From: Terriglobus sp. RCC_193
GTDB taxonomy: Bacteria > Acidobacteriota > Terriglobia > Terriglobales > Acidobacteriaceae
DNA: 64,000 nucleotides
Direction: 5' to 3'
NCBI RefSeq assembly: GCF_041355105.1
Contig: NZ_JBFUPK010000002.1
Span: forward strand, 744,001 to 808,000
Part shown: piece by piece, positions 14,489 through 23,257 of the stretch
How the letters are laid out: each line of letters opens with the position of its first letter
Position numbering within the stretch: position 1 is the first letter of the stretch
Notes under the pieces: model-generated
The model's database searches: none
Told to the model about the DNA's origin: nothing
The model's input: the letters and a program-made list of their open reading frames with translations, nothing else
Made by a program: the position numbers and the translations under genes

Positions 14489-17113
14489 TTAGAACAGTCG
14501 TTCTGCGCGGCGCAGATTGCCTGCGGTGCCAATGTTGGCCAGCGTGAAGTTGAAGCGGTAAGCGTTTTCGTTGCGCACGCTGCCCAGTTCGTATTTGCGG
14601 TATTCGCCGGAGATGCCGCAGCAGTTCCAGTTGTAGGAAATCTGCGAGGCGGCATACTGCACCTGCGACAGCTTCAGGTCGATGCCTGCATTGGCAGCGA
14701 TGCTGAGGCCAGGTTTTACAGGCGTTCCGTAACCCAGCAGAATGCGGAGCTGGCTGAAGTCGCTGATCAGGGACGTGGCAGTGCTTCCGCTGCCGGTGTC
14801 AGTGGTGAAGCGTCCGGGAGCATAGAGGCGAGCGTGGCTCACTCCACCGAAAAAGCTGCCTTGATGAAAGTCGACGAAGAGGTTGCTCTGGCGCATACGG
14901 CCTGCATGCAGGTCATAGGCCGTATCCCACTCCATGTCGATGTGATCGGTGGCGCTGAGTTTCATCTCGCTCACGATGGGCGAGGCGCTGCGATAGTCCG
15001 TAAGGAAAGCAATGCCGCTGAGGTCCAGCGTGCTATCCAGAACGTTGCGACGATTCAGCACAAGCACGCCGTTGGGGTTGGCGGTGGTGAGATATCCGCC
15101 AAACGTATCGTCGAAGTAGTGGCGCTGCACCAGCTTCCATCGAATGGTTTCGCGGGTGCCGCCACAGTGCGCATCCGTTTCTGCGGGATCTTCGTTGGTG
15201 TCGCAGGCGCGTACTTTGGAGGGGCGCAGAAACAGGCGCTGCGTAAATCCATATTCCAGCTCATTGCGATTGGCGACGACGTCTGTATCGTCAAAGCGCA
15301 ACGTACGAGCGAAGTCTGTAACTCCGCTGGCGTAGCGGTAGTTCATCTCCGGCTCGATGGTGTGGCGCACTTCACGCCCCAACAGCTTGCGGAAAGCACC
15401 TGTATTGAAATCTCGTTCCAGAACAGGGAAACGCATCTCCATACCTGCTTCTGTTACGAAGCGGTTGAGTCCGGGCGTGCGCTCCGTCGGCACGGGGCCG
15501 GGAAGGGCTGTTGGTGCGCGCGAGTGGGAGTAAAACGTATCGTGCAGGCCGACCGAGGGCCGGAAGCGGAAGCCTGCAAAGCCAAAGGGCATGGCAAGCT
15601 GCGGATGAACGTCGTAACGGCTTACCAGGTCCGATGCGAAGCCAGTTTGCGCGGAGGGTGTTCCCTGCGTGCGCTTCAACCCCGCATATTGTGCTGTGGA
15701 ACTCCAGAGAAATGGCGTGGTGCCAATACGGCGCTCCAGCGAATCCAGATCCAGCACAGGTGCGTGGAAGATGCGGATTTGCTCGCCCGTGCTGACAATT
15801 TTCAGACCCTGATAGCGGTCCATTTCCAGGGCCGCCACATAGCCGTTGCGACCGGTGGTGCCGTACAGATACGACTTGATGTCGGATGACACGGCCTGAT
15901 TGAAGTTGTCTGTGAAGGCTTCGCGATAGATGTAACTGCTGAGGTATTCGGCGTCTGCCGCGACGCGCGTGTGGGGCGCGAAGTCTTTGCGCCCGGAGAA
16001 GGCCACGTCCTCACCACCCTGATTCACATAGGTGTTCGTCGTGGTTGTCTTGCCGTTTGTTGTGGTTGTGGTCGCCTGGTAGAAGCCGCGGTCCAGCAGG
16101 CCGGAATAGCGTGCGCGCAGGAAGTCTTTGTTGTTGCCCTGCAGTCGGAAGCTGGCGGACTGTTCCCATCCGCGCCGTGAGAAATACTCCGCTCCCACGG
16201 TCAGGTCTGCTGAACGGCCCAGTGTCATGTAGAACTGTTCGCCGATCACGATGCCCTTGGTGGTCGAGTTGCCGAAGATGGGAATCATGAAGCCACTCTG
16301 GCGCTGTTCGCTGTCGGTGGGGTGCGTGGCGTACGGCAGGAAGAACACCGGGATGTTGTACAGCCGGAAGAGGGTGTTCTTTGCGCGGGCCTTGCCGTCG
16401 CGTACCAGGAAGTGCCCGGCGGTAAGCTGCCAGTCCGGATGCGGCAACTGGCAACTGGTGACTGTACCTTCGATAATCTCCATCTGCTGCGGCCCGGTAC
16501 GGATGACTTCGCGGCCAGTGAACAGGAAGGGATTTTCCGTGGTGTACGTGGTGCCGTGGGTCGACAGCTTCACGCCGATGGAGCCCGACACGTTGTACAT
16601 GCGGCCGTTTTCCGTATGGATGTTCAGCAGCGCACGTGTGGCCTGCATGCTTTCGCGGCCGCTGTCGGCGGTGATGTGCACGTGGCCTTCAGCTTCCGCG
16701 TCGCCGGTGGTCTGGTCATAGCGGACATGGTCGGCCTCCAGGCGATAGTCGCCGTAGGTGACCACCACGTTGCCGTCCAGCAGCAGCATGTTGCCGTTGC
16801 GGCTCTGGCGGTCGCTGTCAATGGTGATCTTTTTTGCCGAGGGCTCCGGCACGGGAATGGCTGTGGGAAAACGTTCTACGCCCGGATCCTGCGGTAGATC
16901 GCGCTGTTGCGGCGTTGCGGCAGAGGATGTATCGGCAGGGGGTTCCTTGGCAGTTACCTGCTGTGCCGTCGCAGACACTCCAAACGCTGCTGCCAAAGTG
17001 ATACACCAGCAAATACAGGCTTCGCGCACGGATGCGAAGCCAGGCGGCAACACCCCGGAGCGCGTGCTGGATGTCTGCGTAACGTTCTTCCGGAAAATGG
17101 CGTTGCTGCTCAC
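14489..17113 (-). CDS. lptD: LPS-assembly outer-membrane protein LptD
   Basis: About 870 aa. A signal-like segment near residues 28-50 is followed by a periplasmic OstA/LptA-like jellyroll (GNMLLLDGNVVVTYGDYRLEADHVRYD region) and then a long C-terminal beta-barrel (from ~residue 260) with conserved PVFFLPYATHPTD and RQSGFMIP motifs. LptD with LptE inserts lipopolysaccharide into the outer leaflet. The GTG at 17113 is the most plausible start; an upstream TTG at 17236 would overlap the divergent gene. No SD is seen; TAAAAT lies 10 nt before the GTG. Cys are few, so the disulfide pattern of E. coli LptD is not conserved. It is convergent with the BRO-N gene, 6 bp apart. Confidence 0.93.
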   Translation of the reverse strand: MSSNAIFRKNVTQTSSTRSGVLPPGFASVREACICWCITLAAAFGVSATAQQVTAKEPPADTSSAATPQQRDLPQDPGVERFPTAIPVPEPSAKKITIDSDRQSRNGNMLLLDGNVVVTYGDYRLEADHVRYDQTTGDAEAEGHVHITADSGRESMQATRALLNIHTENGRMYNVSGSIGVKLSTHGTTYTTENPFLFTGREVIRTGPQQMEIIEGTVTSCQLPHPDWQLTAGHFLVRDGKARAKNTLFRLYNIPVFFLPYATHPTDSEQRQSGFMIPIFGNSTTKGIVIGEQFYMTLGRSADLTVGAEYFSRRGWEQSASFRLQGNNKDFLRARYSGLLDRGFYQATTTTTNGKTTTTNTYVNQGGEDVAFSGRKDFAPHTRVAADAEYLSSYIYREAFTDNFNQAVSSDIKSYLYGTTGRNGYVAALEMDRYQGLKIVSTGEQIRIFHAPVLDLDSLERRIGTTPFLWSSTAQYAGLKRTQGTPSAQTGFASDLVSRYDVHPQLAMPFGFAGFRFRPSVGLHDTFYSHSRAPTALPGPVPTERTPGLNRFVTEAGMEMRFPVLERDFNTGAFRKLLGREVRHTIEPEMNYRYASGVTDFARTLRFDDTDVVANRNELEYGFTQRLFLRPSKVRACDTNEDPAETDAHCGGTRETIRWKLVQRHYFDDTFGGYLTTANPNGVLVLNRRNVLDSTLDLSGIAFLTDYRSASPIVSEMKLSATDHIDMEWDTAYDLHAGRMRQSNLFVDFHQGSFFGGVSHARLYAPGRFTTDTGSGSTATSLISDFSQLRILLGYGTPVKPGLSIAANAGIDLKLSQVQYAASQISYNWNCCGISGEYRKYELGSVRNENAYRFNFTLANIGTAGNLRRAERLF

Positions 17114-17144
17114 TGAAGTTTCTATTTTACGAAAGTGAGACGCC
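17114..17144. promoter_or_regulatory. Compact bidirectional promoter between lptD and the RDD gene
   Basis: The 31 bp between the divergent starts hold a single AT-rich core around 17122-17130. Read on the minus strand it gives TAAAAT (10 nt before the lptD GTG); on the plus strand TATTTT (16 nt before the TTG at 17145). The two -10 elements overlap, so the same bases may serve both directions. Confidence 0.5.
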
Positions 17145-18512
17145 TTGAGCACCGCGAGCCCCCTCCCCCTGCAGCCGCTACCCGCTGGCACCGTTTCTGA
17201 AGAGGAAGCACGCGCCCTCAAGCGTGAGATTGCCAACCGCCTGGCAGAGCATCGTCAGCGCCGCGGCCAGCCTGCGGAAACGCAGTCCTCGCGGCCCGTG
17301 GAGACCGCTGCGCCGCGTCATCGTGTTGCGGATTCCGTAGCTGCCCGCTTTGCCCGCTCCGTCTCCTACAGCGATTTCCTGAAGCAGGAGGCAGAAGCCG
17401 CCATCCGGCAGGCCGAGGCAGCCGCCGAGGTCGCCCGACGCAATGCAGAGGCCATTGCCGCCGCGCAGCAGCAGCTTCTGGATGAGATTGAGCAGTGGAG
17501 TGAGCCAGTTGCGCCGCAGCCGGAAGCCCAGGGACCGGCCGAGATCATCGCCTTTGCCGCGCCGGTGGGGACGGAATCTCCCCTGGGAGTTTCTGAGGCC
17601 GTCACCGAAGCCAGGATTGTTGCGGTTGAGGAACCTGTAACCGTAGCGGCCCCGGTGCCGCAGATGGCAGAACCGGTTGCCGTGCCCGTTGTGGTGGAGG
17701 CGGTTGTTCCCGCGTCACCGGCGCGTCCGGATTTCGCGCAGCTGTTCACCGCTGCGGTCAATGAGATCCAGGAAAAGCCAGCGACGCTGGCAGAGCGTTT
17801 GGGGCTGGCCACTGGGCCGCTGGACTCTGCGGTAGCGCTGCCCACGAACCTGATTGAATTTCCTCGCCAGCTTGTGGCGGCCCGCAAGGCCCGCCCGCGC
17901 CTGGCGGAGGGTCCTCTGCGGGACGAGGCGGATGCCGCGCCGGAACGCGCGCAACTTCGCATCTTTGAAGTGGAAGCCAACGCTGTATCTACGGAGCCGG
18001 TGGTGGAGAGCGTTCTGCCGGAGTGGCATACCATCCGGCTGGATGTGGATGCACCGATTCGCACGGCAGAGTCTCCGGATGCGCAGATCTCGTTTGCCAT
18101 GCCGCTGTATGTGGCTCCGGGCAGCCAGCGTGTGATGGCGTTCCTGGTGGACGCCTGCTGTGTGGTGACCGGATTCCTGATGGCGGTGACCGTAGCGGCT
18201 TATGCTTCGCCCGTTCTACCCACGGGACTGCCTGCGGTGCTGGCGTCCGCGGCCACGTTGTTTGCCTTTGCCATTGGCTACCAGACGCTGTTCTTTTCAT
18301 TGAGCGGTACCACGCCGGGGATGCGTTATGCGCGCATAAGCCTGTGCACCTTCAGCGATGAAAACCCTACGCGCAAGGCGATGCTGCATCGCATCTTCGC
18401 ACTGCTGCTGGCGGGTATGCCGGTGGGGCTGGGACTGCTGTGGGCCTGCATGGATGAAGAAAATCTCGGATGGCACGACCGCATTTCACGAATGTATCCG
18501 CGTGGATATTAA
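17145..18512 (+). CDS. RDD-family membrane protein with long Ala/Pro-rich N-terminus
   Basis: The 455-aa protein starts at TTG 17145. The N-terminal ~320 residues are low-complexity, rich in Ala, Pro, Glu and Val, with a helical stretch around residues 78-110 (QEAEAAIRQAEAAAEVARRN). From about residue 325 an RDD domain follows: APGSQRVMAFLVDACCVVTG (first Arg-Asp helix), further helices, GTTPGMRYARISL and GWHDRISRMYPRG. RDD proteins are small membrane proteins, some acting as Na+/H+ antiporters or in secretion; role here unknown. A disordered tail this long is unusual and could be cytoplasmic. Upstream neighbour lptD is divergent; the glycosyltransferase follows 26 bp downstream. Confidence 0.8.
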   Translation: MSTASPLPLQPLPAGTVSEEEARALKREIANRLAEHRQRRGQPAETQSSRPVETAAPRHRVADSVAARFARSVSYSDFLKQEAEAAIRQAEAAAEVARRNAEAIAAAQQQLLDEIEQWSEPVAPQPEAQGPAEIIAFAAPVGTESPLGVSEAVTEARIVAVEEPVTVAAPVPQMAEPVAVPVVVEAVVPASPARPDFAQLFTAAVNEIQEKPATLAERLGLATGPLDSAVALPTNLIEFPRQLVAARKARPRLAEGPLRDEADAAPERAQLRIFEVEANAVSTEPVVESVLPEWHTIRLDVDAPIRTAESPDAQISFAMPLYVAPGSQRVMAFLVDACCVVTGFLMAVTVAAYASPVLPTGLPAVLASAATLFAFAIGYQTLFFSLSGTTPGMRYARISLCTFSDENPTRKAMLHRIFALLLAGMPVGLGLLWACMDEENLGWHDRISRMYPRGY

Positions 18513-18538
18513 TGCATTCGCGATAGGCTGAAGGGGTT

Positions 18539-20461
18539 ATGGCGTATGAGCTTACCCCCGCTCGCAATCGCAAATTCCTCGTGCTGTTGTGGCTGTTTTT
18601 CTACGCCTCCTTCACGTTGATTGCGCCACCTCTGTTGGACGACGCCGATTCTGTCCATGCAGAAGTGGCACGCGAGATGATTCTGCGCGGCGACCCCGTC
18701 ACGCTGTATGCCAACGGCATTCGCTACCTGGAAAAAGCGCCTGTCCTGTACTGGTCCATGGCGGCCAGCATGAAGGTGTTCGGAGTGGGAACGGCTGCGG
18801 CGCGACTGCCGCTGGCTTTGTTTGTACTGGCGTTATTTCTGCTTACGGAAAGCTTCGCACGCCGCGCCTTTCGCAGTGCGCGCGCGGGTTGCTATGCGGC
18901 GATGCTGTTGCTGCTGTGTTTCGGCCTCTTCATCTTCACGCGCATTCTGATACCTGATGCCATCGTGTGTCTTTGGCTTACGGCGTCACTGTATTGCTTC
19001 TGGATCACAGAGCAGCAGGGCGAGCGGCCGTGGTATCTGCCTGCCGTTGGATTCGGTGCGGCGTGTGCGCTGAACATTCTTACCAAGGGGCTGATCGGGC
19101 TCGTCTTTCCCATCGGCGCCATCGTGTTGTATCTGCTCCTTACGCGCGGATTTGCAGGGACTCTGCGGCGCTTATGGAAGCTGCATCCAGTCACGGCGCT
19201 GGTGACGTTCCTGCTGGTGGGCGCGCCGTGGCATATTGCCGCGGGACGCGCGAACCCGACGGAAGGGCATCCGGCAGGATTAACGCATCCCGGCCATATC
19301 TTTCCGCTGTTCTGGAAGGGCTGGCGGGTGGGCGAGCCGTCGTATGGCAACGTGCACGGATGGACGTGGTTTTACTTCATGAACGAACATCTGCTGCGCT
19401 ATCTCAATCTCCGTGTGCCGCGTGACTACGATACGGTTCCGCTGCTGCTGTTCTGGGGATTGCTGCTGGTGTGGATGATGCCGTGGAGCGCGTTTCTGTT
19501 CAAGGCCGTCAGCGCAGCGCCGTGGCGTGCGTTTCGTTCACGCAGCGCAGCGCTTTCCTTAAACAGCGAGCAGAAGACGCTGCTGCTGCTAACGATCGCG
19601 GCGCTGCTGCCGCTGGTGTTCTTCTCCTTCTCCACACGGCAGGAGTATTACGTGCTGCCATCGCTGCCGTTCTTCGCAATGTTGATTGGTCGCTGGCTTG
19701 ATCGTGAAGCAACCGAGGCTGAGGAAGAAGTGATTCCGGCAACGCTGGGACAGAGCGGCCAACGCATCGGCACTGTTTTAGTGGTACTCGGAACCGTTGC
19801 TTCGCTGGTGTGTGCGTTCTTTCTGGTTCATGCAAAGGAGCCGCCGCCAACGTTTGAATTGTCGAACATGCTGCAACAGAATCCTGGCGACTACGCGCTG
19901 TCATTTGGTCACTTTCTCGATCTGAATGCAACCGCAATGGGAGCATTTCGCGATCCATTGACGCTTACGGCGATTGCGCTGCTTGGCGGTACGCTGGCCG
20001 CATGGTGGCTGCGAAAGAACTATCGCCCGCATCATGCCAACATCGTGCTCGGCGTTGCTACGGCGATGTTTCTTGTGGCCGCGCATAAGGGATTGCAGAC
20101 CTTCGCCCCGGTGCTCAGTAGCGAACGGCTGGTGCGAACCATTCAGAAAGACCTTCGCCCGGACGATCTCATTGTTATTAACGGCGAATACGAGTCAGGA
20201 TCGACGCTCGGTTTTTACCTGCAGCGCGATAACATTCACATCTGGCATGGGCGATCGTCGAACCTTTGGTACGGCTCGTTCTTCACGGACGCTCCCGATA
20301 TCTTTGAGACCGATGCATCCATGCGCCTGCGCTGGACAGGCGTGCAGCGTATCTTTGTGTGGACAGAGCCGGGTAAGTTGCCCCCATTGCCGGGCAGGAC
20401 TTACATCGTGGCAGAGGGCGGCGGAAAGCAGATCGTCAGCAACCGCGACACGATTTACTGA
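18539..20461 (+). CDS. ArnT/PMT-like membrane glycosyltransferase
   Basis: A 640-aa GT-C-fold protein. It begins with LLWLFFYASFTLIAPPLLDDADSVHAEVAREMILRGDPVT, where the DDADS acidic motif after the first helix is the catalytic Asp site of the ArnT/PMT_2 group, and continues YLEKAPVLYWSMA. Eleven or more helices follow, then a soluble periplasmic C-terminal domain (~110 residues). These enzymes move a sugar from a polyprenyl carrier to lipid A or another acceptor at the periplasmic face. Acceptor unknown; nearness to lptD is suggestive of an envelope role. It lies 26 bp after the RDD gene, likely one operon. Confidence 0.87.
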   Translation: MAYELTPARNRKFLVLLWLFFYASFTLIAPPLLDDADSVHAEVAREMILRGDPVTLYANGIRYLEKAPVLYWSMAASMKVFGVGTAAARLPLALFVLALFLLTESFARRAFRSARAGCYAAMLLLLCFGLFIFTRILIPDAIVCLWLTASLYCFWITEQQGERPWYLPAVGFGAACALNILTKGLIGLVFPIGAIVLYLLLTRGFAGTLRRLWKLHPVTALVTFLLVGAPWHIAAGRANPTEGHPAGLTHPGHIFPLFWKGWRVGEPSYGNVHGWTWFYFMNEHLLRYLNLRVPRDYDTVPLLLFWGLLLVWMMPWSAFLFKAVSAAPWRAFRSRSAALSLNSEQKTLLLLTIAALLPLVFFSFSTRQEYYVLPSLPFFAMLIGRWLDREATEAEEEVIPATLGQSGQRIGTVLVVLGTVASLVCAFFLVHAKEPPPTFELSNMLQQNPGDYALSFGHFLDLNATAMGAFRDPLTLTAIALLGGTLAAWWLRKNYRPHHANIVLGVATAMFLVAAHKGLQTFAPVLSSERLVRTIQKDLRPDDLIVINGEYESGSTLGFYLQRDNIHIWHGRSSNLWYGSFFTDAPDIFETDASMRLRWTGVQRIFVWTEPGKLPPLPGRTYIVAEGGGKQIVSNRDTIY

Positions 20462-20497
20462 GGCGTTGAGTTATTTGCCGTTGCGCTATTTACAGGC

Positions 20498-20663
20498 CGT
20501 CATCCTGAGCGGAGCACGCAGTGCGTAGTCGAAGGACCTGCTTTCTTATCCCTCACTACGATTTCGTTGGAACGATGTCCGTGTCGCACGAGCGAGATGC
20601 CTTCTGGAAGCATTCCCGTGGGCACAGAAGAAAGCAGGTCCTTCGGCTCCGCTCAGGATGACG
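20498..20663. repeat. Dispersed intergenic palindrome, copy 2 (~166 bp)
   Basis: The ends CGTCATCCTGAGCGGAGC and GCTCCGCTCAGGATGACG form an exact 18-bp inverted repeat. The inside (TATCCCTCACTACGATTTCG ... GGAAGCATTCCCGTGGGCAC) closely matches copy 3 at 31993-32162. It fills most of the 252-bp gap between the convergent glycosyltransferase and trpE genes. Confidence 0.85.
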
Positions 20664-20713
20664 GACTTCGGCCATATGAGCTTCGCTTATGCGTGCTGAT
20701 TTTCAGATCGGAA

Positions 20714-22231
20714 TCAGCGCGAACGCGCGCGTTCAATTGCGCGCACCACAGCCTTCGATTTGTTCACGGTCTCTTCGTACTCTGTCTGCGGAACAGAGTC
20801 GGCCACTACGCCGCCACCGGACTGAATGTAGCCGTCTTTGCCGTGCATGAACAGGGTACGGATGGCGATGCAGCTATCCAGGTTGCCGCTGAAATCCGCA
20901 TAGAAGATGCTGCCACCGTAGACGCCGCGGCGCGTGGGCTCCAGTTCTTCAATGATCTCCATGGCGCGAATCTTCGGTGCACCGCTGAGTGTGCCAGCGG
21001 GGAAGCAGGACTTGAATGCATCAATGGGTGCAAGATCGGGACGCAGCTTGCCTTCCAGCGCGCTCACCAGGTGCATCACGTGCGAGTAGCGCTCAATGAA
21101 CATCAGCTTCTTCACTTCGACAGAACCGAATTCGCTGACGCGGCCCAGGTCGTTGCGGCCCAGGTCGACCAGCATGACATGTTCGGCGGTTTCCTTCGTG
21201 TCCTGAAGCAGGTCTTCTTCCAGCCGTTTGTCGCTGGCTTCGTCATCGCCACGCGGACGCGTTCCGGCAATGGGGTGATATTCAATTTTTTTGCCATGCA
21301 CCCGCACCAGCAGTTCCGGCGACGAACCCACAATGTGCGCCGGAGTCTCTGTCCGTGCGCCGGGCTTCTTCATGGGGAAGCGCAGGAAATACATGTACGG
21401 CGACGGGTTCACGATGCGCAGCGAACGATAAATCTCAAACGGATCCACGCCGGGCTGGCAGTCAAACCTCTGCGATAGGACGCATTGGAAAATGTCACCC
21501 GCAGCCACATAATCCTTCACCTTTGCGACGGCCTTCATGTAATCGCGTTTGGCGGTGCGTGGTGTTAGCTGGAGTGGTCCCAACGGCTTGTGCTTCTTCG
21601 CCGCAGGCAGAGGCCCGGCAAGCTGCTTTTCCAGACGATCCAAGCGGCGGGTCGCCTTGGCATATGCCCTTTCCGCATCCGGTTCGCGCTTCAGATCGGC
21701 TGTCAGGATGAGGAAGATTTCCTTCTTCACATGATCGAAGGCAAGCACTTCATCAAAGAACATCAGGCATGCATCGGGCACGCCGAGTTCGTCTTTCGCT
21801 GTCTCCGGAAGGCGTTCAATCTGCCGCACCACGTCATACGCAAAGAATCCTACGGCGCCTGCAGTAAAAGGCGGCAGGCCGGGAAGCTTCGCGGGTTTGT
21901 GTTCGCTCAGAGCAGACTTCAGTTCGTGGAAGATGTCGCCTTCATACTGCCGCGTCTTCTTGCCATCCGTCGCGGTGATGGAGCGGCCACGCGATTCCAG
22001 CTTGCGATACGGACGGATGCCGATGAAGGTGTAGCGGCCAATGCGTTCGCCGCCCTCAACCGACTCCAGCAGGAACGCCTCCGGTTCTTCCGCGGCAATG
22101 CGCAGAAAGGCGCTCACCGGCGTCTCCAGATCGGCAGTGACCATACGGTAGACAGGGATGAGCGTGTGCTTCTTCTTCACAAGTGCGAGGAAGCTCTTCA
22201 GATCGGGCGTGGCAGAAATGGGGCGTGGCAT
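20714..22231 (-). CDS. trpE: Anthranilate synthase component I
   Basis: A 505-aa chorismate-utilising enzyme. The N-terminal domain contains LLESVEGGERIGRYTFIG, the tryptophan-feedback region. The C-terminal domain has PSPYMYFLRFP, GSSPELLVRV, the PIAGTRPRG motif, DLGRNDLGRVS, RYSHVMHLVSALEGKL and FPAGTLSGAPKIRAMEIIEELEPTRRG. It turns chorismate and glutamine-derived ammonia into anthranilate, with TrpG as partner (not in the window). The ATG at 22231 is preferred; a GTG at 22267, only 3 bp after the VWA stop, is the alternative; neither has an SD. Confidence 0.94.
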   Translation of the reverse strand: MPRPISATPDLKSFLALVKKKHTLIPVYRMVTADLETPVSAFLRIAAEEPEAFLLESVEGGERIGRYTFIGIRPYRKLESRGRSITATDGKKTRQYEGDIFHELKSALSEHKPAKLPGLPPFTAGAVGFFAYDVVRQIERLPETAKDELGVPDACLMFFDEVLAFDHVKKEIFLILTADLKREPDAERAYAKATRRLDRLEKQLAGPLPAAKKHKPLGPLQLTPRTAKRDYMKAVAKVKDYVAAGDIFQCVLSQRFDCQPGVDPFEIYRSLRIVNPSPYMYFLRFPMKKPGARTETPAHIVGSSPELLVRVHGKKIEYHPIAGTRPRGDDEASDKRLEEDLLQDTKETAEHVMLVDLGRNDLGRVSEFGSVEVKKLMFIERYSHVMHLVSALEGKLRPDLAPIDAFKSCFPAGTLSGAPKIRAMEIIEELEPTRRGVYGGSIFYADFSGNLDSCIAIRTLFMHGKDGYIQSGGGVVADSVPQTEYEETVNKSKAVVRAIERARSR

Positions 22232-22270
22232 GGCGCTGATGCAATGGTACTGGACGGCGCGCTTCACTGT

Positions 22271-23212
22271 TCAGGGATTCGTGAAGAAGCCGCTGCGCGC
22301 CTGCACGTGGAGCGATTTGTCCTTGGTCTTCAGTTCCAGCTTGTGGAACTGTTTGGGTTTGGTGTCGGAGGGCAAGGCGTAGCCGATCTCGTACTGGGTG
22401 CGCAGTTCTTCCGCGATGTTCTGAAAGATCCGTTTCAGCGTCGTACCAGCGGTGACCTGGTACACATGACCGCCGGACGCGGAGGACCAGGCCGTCAGGT
22501 TCTCCATGCCAAGGTCGCGGCCAGTGCCGATGTTGTAGCCTCGGCCCGTCTGGGACGGCTGAAACCCACCCCACGCGCTATAGGAGACTGCGTAGATGGG
22601 TACGTTGTCGCGCTGTGCTTCGGCAATGGCGTCATTACGTTTCGTGATGCTGCCGTTGTCACCACCGTCGCTGACCAGGATGATGGCTTTGCGTCCGCGG
22701 ACCGTTGCAAGCACGCTCTTGCTGAGCGTGTAGATGGCATCGTTCAGGCGAGTGGCGGTGGCTGCTCGTTGGTCGTAGTGCAGCCCATACAGTGCCAGGT
22801 GCAGCTTGCCGGGATCGTTGGTCAGATCGCTGTGGGCCAGGATGTTGGCGTTCACCTCAATCAGCGCAGCACGATCCTGCGGCCGCCCAAGAACGGTCTC
22901 GAAGAAGACGTCGCAGGCGCGTTGCTCGTCGTCAATGAAGGTGCGCTGGCTGCCGCTGGTATCAATCATCACGATGAACGTCAGAGGGAGTTCATTGCCC
23001 TGTGAAAAGTACTGAATCGGTTGTTCCTTGCCGTCCTGCTTCAGGATGAAGTCGTCTTTGGTCAGCCCCGTGCGCGGCTCGCCGGTCTTGTCCGTGACCA
23101 CGGCGGAGACTTCCACCAGGCGCGACGTCACATGCAGCGTTTCCACCGGTGTCTCCTGCGCCAGTGTGGGCAGCGCAAGCAACAGCATCGGGAAGAGAGC
23201 GAAAAGACGCAT
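22271..23212 (-). CDS. Secreted VWA-domain protein of the Acidobacteriota VWFA-related type
   Basis: The 313-aa protein has a short signal peptide (LFALFPMLLLALPTLAQ). An N-terminal strand region typical of TIGR03436 follows (LHVTSRLVEVSAVVTDKTGEPRTGLTKDDF). Then comes a von Willebrand A domain with an intact metal site: Asp84-Thr-Ser86-Gly-Ser88, a Thr in ATRLNDAI and Asp in LVSDGGDNGS. It ends with YEIGYALPSD and a strand-rich tail. These proteins are expanded in Acidobacteriota and their function is not settled; the intact site suggests cation-dependent protein binding in the envelope. It ends just 3-39 bp before trpE, so the two may share a transcript by chance of packing. Confidence 0.9.
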   Translation of the reverse strand: MRLFALFPMLLLALPTLAQETPVETLHVTSRLVEVSAVVTDKTGEPRTGLTKDDFILKQDGKEQPIQYFSQGNELPLTFIVMIDTSGSQRTFIDDEQRACDVFFETVLGRPQDRAALIEVNANILAHSDLTNDPGKLHLALYGLHYDQRAATATRLNDAIYTLSKSVLATVRGRKAIILVSDGGDNGSITKRNDAIAEAQRDNVPIYAVSYSAWGGFQPSQTGRGYNIGTGRDLGMENLTAWSSASGGHVYQVTAGTTLKRIFQNIAEELRTQYEIGYALPSDTKPKQFHKLELKTKDKSLHVQARSGFFTNP

Positions 23213-23257
23213 GATGATTACACCGCGTGACGAAGAGCCTGCGAGTAGAGGGATGTT

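Noticed and set aside
14483-15889. 468-codon plus-strand frame opposite lptD
   Set aside because: Antisense of the LptD barrel region; no SD or recognisable domain.
21590-23005. 471-codon plus-strand frame across trpE and the VWA gene
   Set aside because: It crosses two well-supported minus-strand genes and their boundary.
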